A DNA stretch of 64,000 nucleotides from Alteromonas sp. MMG017 (GTDB lineage: Bacteria > Pseudomonadota > Gammaproteobacteria > Enterobacterales > Alteromonadaceae): contig NZ_JAGJDY010000001.1 of NCBI RefSeq assembly GCF_018100795.1, positions 124,001 to 188,000 on the forward strand. The letters run 5' to 3'. How positions within the stretch are numbered: position 1 is the stretch's first letter; the number at the start of each line of letters is the position of its first letter. A program made the position numbers and the translations under genes. This document shows, piece after piece, positions 39,201 to 47,277 of this stretch. The notes beneath the pieces were generated by a model. It saw only the letters and a list, made by a program, of their open reading frames with translations, did no database searches and had not been told where the DNA came from.

Positions 39201-41840
39201 TTAACCCATCGCCTTCTTTGTTCTGGCGGTGGGTGTAGCTGTGGCCGGTTCATCTGGCCAAAAGTGCTTGGGATAACGCCCTTTCATTTCTTTTTGAATT
39301 GCTAAATAACTTCCCGTCCAAAACCCTGCTAAATCTTTAGTGGTTTGAAGCGGGCGCCCTGCTGGCGACAATAACTCATACACTATATTGGTTTTGCCAC
39401 CGGCTACCGTAAGCGAAGCAGTTTGGCTATACATCTCTTGCATTCTAACTGCCAACACCACATCACCATTCTCACGATACTCAAGTGCGGCATCTCGTCC
39501 TGTGGGTATAGCAATATGGGTTGGTAATAGTGAAGCTAGGGCATCTTGTTGCGGCCAGCTTAGTGCATTATTCAGCGTGTTTTTCCATGGCAATTTTTGT
39601 AGTTTCGTCAACGACTCACATCGGCTTAGAGGCTCAATTAATGCCTCTTTTGCGCTGTGCATTAATGCCGGCAAAGACTGTGGCCAAGGGTCTGACTTAT
39701 CGAACGCCTGCGGCTGAGGTAAATTTAACGAGGCTGCCAGTTTGAGTCTATTCCACCATTGCCAGTCACCATCAGTTAGTGGCCACTCACTTACTGGGAT
39801 GTTCTCTAAATACTCAAACCAAGCATGAGCAGTCTGTTTTTTCCAAAAGCTATTATCTTGTTGCTTCTCTTGCCCTGACACAGGTTCACTGGCTAAGTCG
39901 ATGGCGTGAAAACCGGTAATAACTCGTGCTTCCATGGCCTTTTTCGTTATATTGAAACGTACTTGTTTTTTATGAGTAAACTCATCTAGGAACACAGCGC
40001 GAAGCAGCGCTTCATCAATAGGCTGGGCTAACCTGAATTTCACCGTGTTTCCGGTTTGCTGACCATGTAAAACTGCCAACCACTGAGGGGGAGAATGCTG
40101 CTCTAACTCACCGCCCTTGCCACTGGCGAGCTTATATCCGCTTTGTTGAAATTCACCTTGTGTAGTCTTTTGTCTAGCCCCTTGTCCTTTTTGTTTTCCA
40201 TTTACCCCTCCGTTCGCCTTGTCAGAACCTAGACCGCGATAAAACGCCACCCGCTGAGGAAAGGCAATAGCAATACAAAGCGCCAATGCGTCTTCATCTA
40301 TTCCGTTAATGTCCAAATCGTTCTGATTAACACCAACATATTTAGCATATTTAGATGCTTGCTGATGAAGCTGCTTGCGCGTTTGACCATCAAGATTCAA
40401 CAGCGCATCAATAACATAAGTTTGTGTAAACTGCCCACCTAGGTTTTCGGCCAATGCCACCACGATGGGCGCAGCACATTTAAGTTTCCTTTGCATTGCT
40501 GACCCTACCCCTTGCACACCTTGCTCGCAGCGTACTAATAAATTCGCCAAATTCGGATGACAGGGTATGTTAGACAATGTTCTGCCATAAGGGGTTATTA
40601 TTTGGCTGTCATCATGGGCTTTAAGGGCATCAATGGCGGTTAAATTATAACGAGCCACCTTTAACTGCGCAGTGCTTGGCTGAGTTAACATTGCCAACGA
40701 TGAAGGTGTAGCGCCCCATTGCAAGGCATCGAGCAATAAGGACGACACATCTTCTCGTAATACCTGCGGGGCGTTATGTTGCGCCATACGTTCAAAACTG
40801 CTTTGGCTACATAGCCGGTAGCAATCACCTTCGCTAACTCGCCCTGCTCGCCCCGCCCGTTGAATAGCCGAGGCACGGGATATACGTTGCTGCACTAACT
40901 GAGTAAAGCCACTGGAAGGATTATATTGCGCTTGGTTCTCCCACATGCTGTCTACCACCACCTTAACCCCTTCTATGGTTAAACTAGTTTCGGCAATATT
41001 GGTGGCAAGAATAATCTTACGTCGCCCTTGAGGGTCGGGATTAATCGCAGCTTGCTGGGCGTCTTTGCCCATCGCGCCAAAGAGTGAGTGCAATGCCACG
41101 TCATATTTATCTACCAACGTAGAGAGTCGTTGTGCCACGCCTCGAATGGCCCCGCTTCCTGGCAAGAAAACCAATACATCACCTTGATGCTGAGAAAACG
41201 CTCGGGTCGTCATTTCAGCGGTAGCGCTAACCACTTCATGGGCAAGCACATCTTTGCTGTAATGCATATTAACGGGGAAAGTTCGCCCTTCAGCATTGAG
41301 GTTAATTGCAGGCACAGCCCCGTGATTATCCATTAATGCAGTCAGCGGCTCTACATCAAGGGTGGCAGACATTACCACTAGGCGGAGATCTTCCCGCAAG
41401 CCCCCTTGCACATCGAGTGCTAAGGCTAAACCGAAGTCGCTATGAATGCTGCGCTCATGAAATTCATCAAATACAATGGCCGATACCCCAGTCAGTTCAG
41501 GGTCTGACTGAATCATTCTGGCGAGTATACCTTCGGTAATAAGTTCGAGGCGGGTGTTCTTTCCTACTTTGCTTTCACCTTTAATTCGATAACCCACTGT
41601 GTCGCCCACGTTTTCATTGAGTATACCTGCCAGGTAATTCGCCAAATTCCTTACGACTACGCGGCGAGGCTGCATCAACAACACTTTGCCCTGTGGTATC
41701 GCGCTTAATAGAGAAAGTGGGAGTACCGTCGACTTACCTGCCCCCGGAGGTGCACCTATGATAAGGTTGTTTTCGCCAATCGCCGTGTTAACGGGCTCAA
41801 TAAGCTGGGCGGCGGGTAAATGTAATAACGGCTGTAACAT
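39201..41840 (-). CDS. hrpB: ATP-dependent helicase HrpB
   Basis: A DEAH-box RNA-helicase-like protein of about 879 residues whose role in bacteria is poorly defined. Walker A GAPPGAGKSTVLPL, motif II VFDEFHERS, motif III MSATLD, motif V ATNIAETSLTIEGVK and motif VI QRAGRAGR are all present, followed by HrpB-specific C-terminal domains. About residues 540-600 there is a low-complexity Gly/Gln/Lys-rich stretch (GVNGKQKGQGARQKTTQG) that looks like an insertion. ATG 41840 is preferred over a TTG four codons upstream; neither has ideal spacing. Confidence 0.9.
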   Translation of the reverse strand: MLQPLLHLPAAQLIEPVNTAIGENNLIIGAPPGAGKSTVLPLSLLSAIPQGKVLLMQPRRVVVRNLANYLAGILNENVGDTVGYRIKGESKVGKNTRLELITEGILARMIQSDPELTGVSAIVFDEFHERSIHSDFGLALALDVQGGLREDLRLVVMSATLDVEPLTALMDNHGAVPAINLNAEGRTFPVNMHYSKDVLAHEVVSATAEMTTRAFSQHQGDVLVFLPGSGAIRGVAQRLSTLVDKYDVALHSLFGAMGKDAQQAAINPDPQGRRKIILATNIAETSLTIEGVKVVVDSMWENQAQYNPSSGFTQLVQQRISRASAIQRAGRAGRVSEGDCYRLCSQSSFERMAQHNAPQVLREDVSSLLLDALQWGATPSSLAMLTQPSTAQLKVARYNLTAIDALKAHDDSQIITPYGRTLSNIPCHPNLANLLVRCEQGVQGVGSAMQRKLKCAAPIVVALAENLGGQFTQTYVIDALLNLDGQTRKQLHQQASKYAKYVGVNQNDLDINGIDEDALALCIAIAFPQRVAFYRGLGSDKANGGVNGKQKGQGARQKTTQGEFQQSGYKLASGKGGELEQHSPPQWLAVLHGQQTGNTVKFRLAQPIDEALLRAVFLDEFTHKKQVRFNITKKAMEARVITGFHAIDLASEPVSGQEKQQDNSFWKKQTAHAWFEYLENIPVSEWPLTDGDWQWWNRLKLAASLNLPQPQAFDKSDPWPQSLPALMHSAKEALIEPLSRCESLTKLQKLPWKNTLNNALSWPQQDALASLLPTHIAIPTGRDAALEYRENGDVVLAVRMQEMYSQTASLTVAGGKTNIVYELLSPAGRPLQTTKDLAGFWTGSYLAIQKEMKGRYPKHFWPDEPATATPTARTKKAMG

Positions 41841-42044
41841 AAAGGTTTGCAATACCTAGATAAACTTCTCACACTATTGTACTTGAATTTACCTGTAGCA
41901 GAAGTTCTGCATGACGTTAATGCAAGCACTGCTAGTATAAGCACAGCGAAATAGAGACACCTGACGATATGTCCATTGGGGTTGAAATCATTTTCTATTA
42001 ACTAGGGCGTGTTGAGCTAATTACACGTAGATAGAGGAGTGGGT

Positions 42045-42719
42045 ATGCGTTGTTTCATTGGTTTAGATTTACATTCAACAGAAAAGTTAGCCCTTGATAG
42101 TTGGCGGCAACAAGCCCTCCCAGAGGTGACAGCCCGCAACATGTTCACTCTTTCTGAGAGCCGAGCCCAAAACGAAGGTAGGAGGTTCGAAGGTAGAGGG
42201 AAAAAAGATAAAGGTAAAAGGCGTGACTCAGGTGCATCCCAACCTTATGCGGTAAACGCAGCCAATTACCATATGACCTTAAGTTTTCTTGGCCATATTA
42301 CTCACCGTCAGCATGAGGCGTTAGTCGCTGAACTCGATACGCTAGTACATTCACCATTTTCCCTAACGTTAGACACTACCGGTATTTGGAATGGCCCAAA
42401 GATTCTCTTTGCCGCACCAGAGTCACCACCAGCAGAGCTTATGGCGTTGGCTAAATCGACTCGTAAAGCCGCCAGAGCGGCAGCGATAGAAGTGGATGGC
42501 AAAGGATTTTCGCCCCATGTCACTGTCATTCGAAAAGCCACAGCTGCGCTACCTGTGCCTTTGTATACACCTCATGTAGAAATGCACGCCTCGGCGTTTC
42601 ACTTGTTTGAATCAGTCTCAACACCGCAAGGGGTTACGTACCCAATTAGGCAAAGTTGGAATTTAAGGCACAATATGTCGGTGCGTGAAAAGCTACGCCG
42701 AGGAATTAATGATGAGTAG
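42045..42719 (+). CDS. thpR: RNA 2',3'-cyclic phosphodiesterase with basic insert
   Basis: A 224-residue 2H-phosphoesterase (ThpR/LigT). The two catalytic HxTx motifs are HMTL (about His76) and HVTV (about His158). In typical members the first motif comes near residue 40; here a 35-residue polar, Arg/Lys-rich stretch (about 35-68, including GRGKKDKGKRRD) is inserted before it. ATG 42045 has AGAGGAG 5 bp upstream, better than the GTG at 42039. Single gene with its own terminator. Confidence 0.88.
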   Translation: MRCFIGLDLHSTEKLALDSWRQQALPEVTARNMFTLSESRAQNEGRRFEGRGKKDKGKRRDSGASQPYAVNAANYHMTLSFLGHITHRQHEALVAELDTLVHSPFSLTLDTTGIWNGPKILFAAPESPPAELMALAKSTRKAARAAAIEVDGKGFSPHVTVIRKATAALPVPLYTPHVEMHASAFHLFESVSTPQGVTYPIRQSWNLRHNMSVREKLRRGINDE

Positions 42720-42764
42720 TTCGGCAACCATCATTCATCGGGTGATATTATTTATAGCAAAATA

Positions 42765-42787
42765 GCCTATTTCAGTTAGGCTTTTTC
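42765..42787 (+). terminator. Terminator after thpR
   Basis: AGCCTA-TTTCAGT-TAGGCT followed by a T run gives a 6-bp stem typical of a modest intrinsic terminator, about 45 bp after the thpR stop and before purU. Confidence 0.6.
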
Positions 42788-42858
42788 ACCCTAAAAGCCT
42801 TTACTTCACTGGCGTAGCTGGGTAAAAAGGGGGTCTTATTTAGTGAGACCTCAATTCC

Positions 42859-43713
42859 ATGCAACAAACGTTTCGATTAGTAATAGATTGCCCTGACCAA
42901 ATTGGCTTAGTTGCCAGTGTTTCTCAGTTTTTAGCTAGCCATGGTGCCACCATTGTTGAAGCTAACCATCACACCGATTTACAAACCGGTAGATTCTTTA
43001 TGCGCCACGAAATTGGTGCCGATTCTATTGGGTTAGATTACGACAGCTTTTTAGCAGAATTTGCGCCTTTGGCTAACGAATTCCAAATGAATTGGAAGCT
43101 CTCTGATTCAGGCAAGAAGCAGCGCGTTGCCTTGCTAGGCAGTGTGGAATCTCACTGTATGGTTGATTTACTGCATCGCTGGCACACCGGTGAGCTTGAT
43201 TGCGATATTCCGTGCATTATTGGTAACCACCCGCAAATGAAGCAATTTGCTGATTGGTACAAAGTACCGTTTCACTGGGTAGACTTTAAAGCGTTAGGCA
43301 AAGAAGCGGCGTTTGCGCAAATCTCAACCCTGTTGGAAGAGTATAAAATCGACCTGACGGTACTTGCCCGTTTTATGCAAATTTTGCCCGATACGTTATG
43401 CCAACAGCTTCAAGGTAAAGCAATTAACATTCACCATAGCTTTTTACCGAGCTTTGCAGGGGCTAAGCCTTACCAACAGGCTTACGATCGCGGCGTTAAG
43501 TTAATTGGGGCAACCTGCCATTACGTCACAAAAGACCTAGACGAAGGCCCTATTATAGAGCAAAGCGTAAAGCGTATTAGTCACAGCGACAGCGCGGTTG
43601 ATATGGTAAGAAAAGGCAAAGACTGTGAAGTAACCGCTCTTGCCCATGGTGTACGTTATCATTTGGAAGACCGCGTAATTATCCATCGCAATAAAACCGT
43701 GGTATTTGCGTAA
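42859..43713 (+). CDS. purU: Formyltetrahydrofolate deformylase
   Basis: A 284-residue enzyme that hydrolyses 10-formyl-THF to formate and THF, supplying formate for purine synthesis and balancing one-carbon pools. It has an N-terminal ACT domain (FRLVIDCPDQIGLVASVSQFLASHG) and a C-terminal formyltransferase-like domain with the catalytic Asn-His in NIHHSFLPSFAGAKPY and Asp in KDLDEGPIIEQ. The size is normal. It is closed by a very strong terminator. The ATG at 42859 has no perfect Shine-Dalgarno sequence. Confidence 0.95.
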   Translation: MQQTFRLVIDCPDQIGLVASVSQFLASHGATIVEANHHTDLQTGRFFMRHEIGADSIGLDYDSFLAEFAPLANEFQMNWKLSDSGKKQRVALLGSVESHCMVDLLHRWHTGELDCDIPCIIGNHPQMKQFADWYKVPFHWVDFKALGKEAAFAQISTLLEEYKIDLTVLARFMQILPDTLCQQLQGKAINIHHSFLPSFAGAKPYQQAYDRGVKLIGATCHYVTKDLDEGPIIEQSVKRISHSDSAVDMVRKGKDCEVTALAHGVRYHLEDRVIIHRNKTVVFA

Positions 43714-43747
43714 GACACCGTTTTATAAATACGGCAATAAGATAAAC

Positions 43748-43799
43748 AAAAAAGCCAGACGAGAGTGCAGTGTGTGAAGTGACTCGTCTGGCTTTTTTT
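43748..43799. terminator. Strong bidirectional terminator after purU
   Basis: AAAAAAGCCAGACGAG (43748-43763) pairs perfectly with CTCGTCTGGCTTTTTT (43783-43798), giving a 16-bp stem with A/T tracts on both sides. It separates purU from the convergent YgjV-like gene. Confidence 0.9.
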
Positions 43800-43904
43800 A
43801 ATTCTGCGCTTTAACGCGGCGCAGCCCTTTGATGTGAGGCAACCCCTTATTGTAATGCTATCGCCGGGCACTTATTATAATTCTGGTCTGCCGCCTATCT
43901 AACG

Positions 43905-44423
43905 TTATACCGATAGCGCGGCAATTTGCCTGCGTAACTTAACGTAATACCACGCATTTGAAATAGCGAACAAGGCTTCGGTTATGGCCAGCCCCCAGGT
44001 TTGGGTAGCCACACCGTAAACCGTAAAGTTTATCGAGCCAATTATCATACAAATGCGCAACCCTGCTTCTTTGCAATGTAACTCGCCAAAGCGATACACC
44101 ATAAACGTCAGTACTGGCATAAGTTCTAGCAAACCCGTCTTACCCGTAAGGGTATTGATACTTGCCACAAGCACCGTCATTAAAGCCAAAATAATGTAGG
44201 TGGCATAGGCAGGTAATAGCTTTTGAGTGACTACTCGATAGGTGGTACTCATCCCCGCCACCATAATCACTACTACCCCGCCCCAAGCTTGTTCAAAAGC
44301 AAGCAGGCTGGCTAGCGCCACACACAATCCTAAATTCAATAATAAAAGTTTGCGCTCTGTGTTGGACCAAAACGATCCAATAGCAAACAATACCGGAATT
44401 GCATGAAGCAACAATTCGAACAC
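43905..44423 (-). CDS. YgjV-like inner membrane protein
   Basis: 172 residues with five or six hydrophobic helices (LLLHAIPVLFAIGSFW, LGLCVALASLLAF, GVVVIMVAGMSTTYRVV, ATYIILALMTVLVASI, SINFTVYGVATQTWGLAITEALFAI). The pattern, with RFGELHCKEAGLRICMIIGSINFTVY, resembles the Imp-YgjV family of unknown function. It is a single gene facing away from the M3 peptidase, sharing a 334-bp divergent control region. Confidence 0.7.
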   Translation of the reverse strand: MFELLLHAIPVLFAIGSFWSNTERKLLLLNLGLCVALASLLAFEQAWGGVVVIMVAGMSTTYRVVTQKLLPAYATYIILALMTVLVASINTLTGKTGLLELMPVLTFMVYRFGELHCKEAGLRICMIIGSINFTVYGVATQTWGLAITEALFAISNAWYYVKLRRQIAALSV

Positions 44424-44757
44424 GCCAATACTCCTTACACGATGACAAGTTAGTGATAAGTGGGAATTTCAATGGCGCGAAGTGTATTGATTAAGGCAAA
44501 ATTTTCAATTGGTTTTATTCTCTTTTCGATGAGTGTCATATAGGCGCTATTACTCGCATTCTCGTTGGTCTAGCGGCTTAATACGTTAAGAGACATTTAA
44601 GTTAGTTTTGCTATGACATAGTATGGGTAGGGAATGAACGTAAAGTAGATAAAGCGAGAGTCTATCCTACCCTATAGTGGTGAAAACAAGCTTGCTTTAC
44701 AGAGCGATAAGAAAAGATTAAAAAGAAAACATAACCATAATAAGACAGGAAAAAATA
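44424..44757 (+). other. Divergent intergenic region YgjV-like / M3 peptidase
   Basis: 334 bp without a gene. The clearest structure is a spaced inverted repeat at 44625-44631 and 44666-44672 (GGGTAGG...CCTACCC, 34 bp apart) with partly matching flanks, which could form a hairpin or bind a dimeric regulator. The sequence then becomes A-rich before a GACAGGA ribosome binding site at the peptidase gene. No confident promoter could be assigned. Confidence 0.4.
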
Positions 44758-46950
44758 ATGGGAAAATTTAAAACTTCACTTACCGCCATGGCGGTAGTGG
44801 TTGCACTTAGTGCTTGTTCTGAGCAAAAAGCCCCTCAGACAACTTCAGTAGACACTACTGAAGCAGCCGCAACAGAAACTCAGCAGTTCGACAATGTGCT
44901 ACTGCAAGAATTTAAAGGCCCGTACGGCGGCGTTCCCGCTTTCGATAAAATGAAACTGGAAGACCTAAAGCCGGCCCTTGAAAAAGCCATGGAACTCAAT
45001 CTTAAAGAGATTGATGAAATTGCGAATAACCCTGAGCCTCCTACGTTTGAAAACGTTATTGTGGAGATGGAACGTTCAGGTAGCGAGCTTAGCCGCGTAT
45101 TTCGTTACTACGGCATTTGGAGTGCGAATAAATCAAGCCCTGAATTTCGTGCTATCCAAGTAGAAATGTCACCCAAGTTGTCAGCATTTTCTACCAAAAT
45201 AACCCAGAACGAAAAGTTGTTTGAACGTGTTAAAGCGGTATATGAGTCTGAAGAATTATCGACGCTTACCGAAGAAGAGCAGCGTATTGCCTGGATGACC
45301 TACAACGAATTCGCACGCAATGGCGCCACCTTAGACAGCGAAGCGAAAAAGCGCTATGCCGCAATCAACGAAGAGTTAGCTACCCTTTATACGTCGTTCT
45401 CAAATAACGTACTGGCGGATGAAGAAAATTACGTAACGTATATTACTGAAGACCAACTAGATGGCTTGCCTGAGTCTTTCGTAAAAGGCGCTAAATCTGC
45501 AGCAGAAAGTCGTGGTGAGTCGGGTAAATACGCAATTACCAATACCCGTTCTTCAATGGATCCTTTCCTAACGTACTCTACGAACCGTGAGCTACGTGAA
45601 AAAGTATGGAACACCTACTACAGTCGTGGCGACAACGCAGATGAGTTTGATAACAACGAAACCATTAAACGCATCCTCACATTGCGTGATGAGCGCGTAG
45701 AATTACTTGGGTATGAAAACTATGCCCAGTGGCGTTTAGAAGATCGCATGGCGAAGTCACCTGAAAACGCGATGGATCTTATGATGAAGGTTTGGCCTGC
45801 TGCCATTGCACGTGTTGAACAAGAAGTGGCCGATATGCAAGCCATAGCTGATGCTGAAGGTGCTGATATCACAATTGCACCTTGGGACTATCGCTTTTAT
45901 GCAGAAAAAGTTCGCCAAGCAAAGTACGACCTAGACTCGAACGAAGTGAAGCAATACTTGCAGTTAGATAAGCTTCGCGATGCTATGTTCTATGTGGCTG
46001 GTCGTTTGTTTAACTTTAACTTTACGCCTGTAGAAGAAGGCAAAGTACCGGTATTCCACGAAGACGTTAAAGTATGGGAAGTGACCGACAAAGATTCCGG
46101 TGAACACATTGGTTTGTGGTACTTAGATCCATTCTCTCGTAAAGGGAAGCGTTCTGGGGCATGGGCAACAACCTATCGTTCATCAACAACCTTCGACGGC
46201 AAAAAGACCGTGTTGTCTTCTAACAACTCTAACTTCGTAAAAGGGGCTGAAGGCGAACCTACACTTATTTCATTTGATGATGCAGAAACCTATTTCCACG
46301 AATTTGGACATGCACTGCATTTCTTATCTGCTGACGTGAAATACCCTTCTTCGCACTCGGGCGTACGTGATTACACTGAGTTCCAGTCGCAACTATTAGA
46401 GCGTTGGTTAACCACTGACGAAGTCATTAATCAGTTCTTAGTACATTATGAAACCGGTGAGCCTATCCCTGCTGAGCTGGTTGCTAAGATTAAGAAGGCA
46501 TCAACCTTTAATGAAGGTTTCAAAACCACTGAGTATATGGCCTCTGCCATTATGGATTTGAAATACCATACGACTGATCCAGCTAACATTGAGCCAGATA
46601 CCTTTGAACGTGAAGAGCTTACAAAGCTAGGCATGCCAGAAGAGATTGTTATGCGTCACCGCACACCTCACTTTGGTCACGTATTCTCGGGTGAAGGTTA
46701 TGCCGCAGCCTATTACGGCTATATGTGGGCAGAAGTACTTACCGCTGATGCATCAGAAGCCTTTATGGAAGCACCGGGTGGATTTTACGACAAAGAAGTG
46801 GGCGATCGCTTAGTGAAGTATCTCTTTTCAGTTCGTAATGCGATGGATCCAGCAGAAGCCTATCGCAAATTCCGCGGCCGTGATGCCAAAGTTGACGCGT
46901 TAATGCGTGACCGAGGTTTCCCTATCCCTGAAGATAAAAGCGAAGATTAA
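44758..46950 (+). CDS. M3-family peptidyl-dipeptidase lipoprotein (Dcp-like)
   Basis: A 730-residue zinc metallopeptidase that removes C-terminal dipeptides from oligopeptides. The zinc motif is FHEFGHALHFL, with the further ligand in the following YTEFQSQLLERW block. The N-terminus is a lipoprotein signal (VVVALSAC, lipobox L-S-A-C, lipidated Cys about 20), so the enzyme is membrane-anchored in the periplasm rather than cytoplasmic like E. coli Dcp. Residues 21-45 form a Thr/Glu-rich tether. Closed by a clear terminator. Confidence 0.9.
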   Translation: MGKFKTSLTAMAVVVALSACSEQKAPQTTSVDTTEAAATETQQFDNVLLQEFKGPYGGVPAFDKMKLEDLKPALEKAMELNLKEIDEIANNPEPPTFENVIVEMERSGSELSRVFRYYGIWSANKSSPEFRAIQVEMSPKLSAFSTKITQNEKLFERVKAVYESEELSTLTEEEQRIAWMTYNEFARNGATLDSEAKKRYAAINEELATLYTSFSNNVLADEENYVTYITEDQLDGLPESFVKGAKSAAESRGESGKYAITNTRSSMDPFLTYSTNRELREKVWNTYYSRGDNADEFDNNETIKRILTLRDERVELLGYENYAQWRLEDRMAKSPENAMDLMMKVWPAAIARVEQEVADMQAIADAEGADITIAPWDYRFYAEKVRQAKYDLDSNEVKQYLQLDKLRDAMFYVAGRLFNFNFTPVEEGKVPVFHEDVKVWEVTDKDSGEHIGLWYLDPFSRKGKRSGAWATTYRSSTTFDGKKTVLSSNNSNFVKGAEGEPTLISFDDAETYFHEFGHALHFLSADVKYPSSHSGVRDYTEFQSQLLERWLTTDEVINQFLVHYETGEPIPAELVAKIKKASTFNEGFKTTEYMASAIMDLKYHTTDPANIEPDTFEREELTKLGMPEEIVMRHRTPHFGHVFSGEGYAAAYYGYMWAEVLTADASEAFMEAPGGFYDKEVGDRLVKYLFSVRNAMDPAEAYRKFRGRDAKVDALMRDRGFPIPEDKSED

Positions 46951-46969
46951 TCGCTAAACCTCTCTAAAT

Positions 46970-47013
46970 AAGCCGCGATATTGAGAATATTCGTCTCATT
47001 TCGCGGCTTTTTC
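46970..47013 (+). terminator. Terminator of the M3 peptidase gene
   Basis: AAGCCGCGA pairs with TCGCGGCTT, with an inner TGAGA/TCTCA pairing extending the hairpin, followed by TTTTTC. It begins about 20 bp after the stop codon. Confidence 0.8.
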
Positions 47014-47073
47014 TTGACCTTTCGGTCAATTTAACCTCAAAATCATCTTATCGGCTTTTATACGTCGAAAGTA

Positions 47074-47100
47074 TAATAATTCGCGATTGTCAGCCGATAT
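47074..47100 (+). promoter_or_regulatory. Candidate flagellar sigma-28 promoter
   Basis: TAATAATT-N11-GCCGATAT resembles the FliA consensus TAAAGTTT-N11-GCCGATAA; seven of eight bases of the -10 match and spacing is exact, while the -35 is only partial. It precedes a chemoreceptor gene, a class often controlled by FliA. The leader would be long (about 170 nt). Confidence 0.45.
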
Positions 47101-47277
47101 AAACACAATAATAAAAAAAACTAGTGCGCACTACCTCTCCTCGTGTTTCATGAAGTGATTAATAACCTGCAACTAAGCAGCAACGTAGACGCTAACAGTA
47201 ATAACCCAACGCCCAAGACGTGACTGTGCCTGCAGTGCAGCGTCGTTATTTCAGCAGTCAAAATATGGTCGGAAGTT

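Larger units (their letters stand above)
46951..47277 (+). other. Intergenic region between the M3 peptidase and chemoreceptor genes
   Basis: 327 bp without a gene. It holds the peptidase terminator (46970-47013), an adjacent perfect 6-bp inverted repeat TTGACC-TTTC-GGTCAA (47014-47029), a candidate FliA/sigma-28 promoter (47074-47100) and about 175 bp of leader before the chemoreceptor ATG. Confidence 0.5.

Noticed and set aside
47014..47029. Inverted repeat TTGACC-TTTC-GGTCAA after the M3 peptidase terminator
   Set aside because: A perfect 6-bp palindrome, but it lies outside any recognised promoter and such short repeats are common; recorded without a functional claim.
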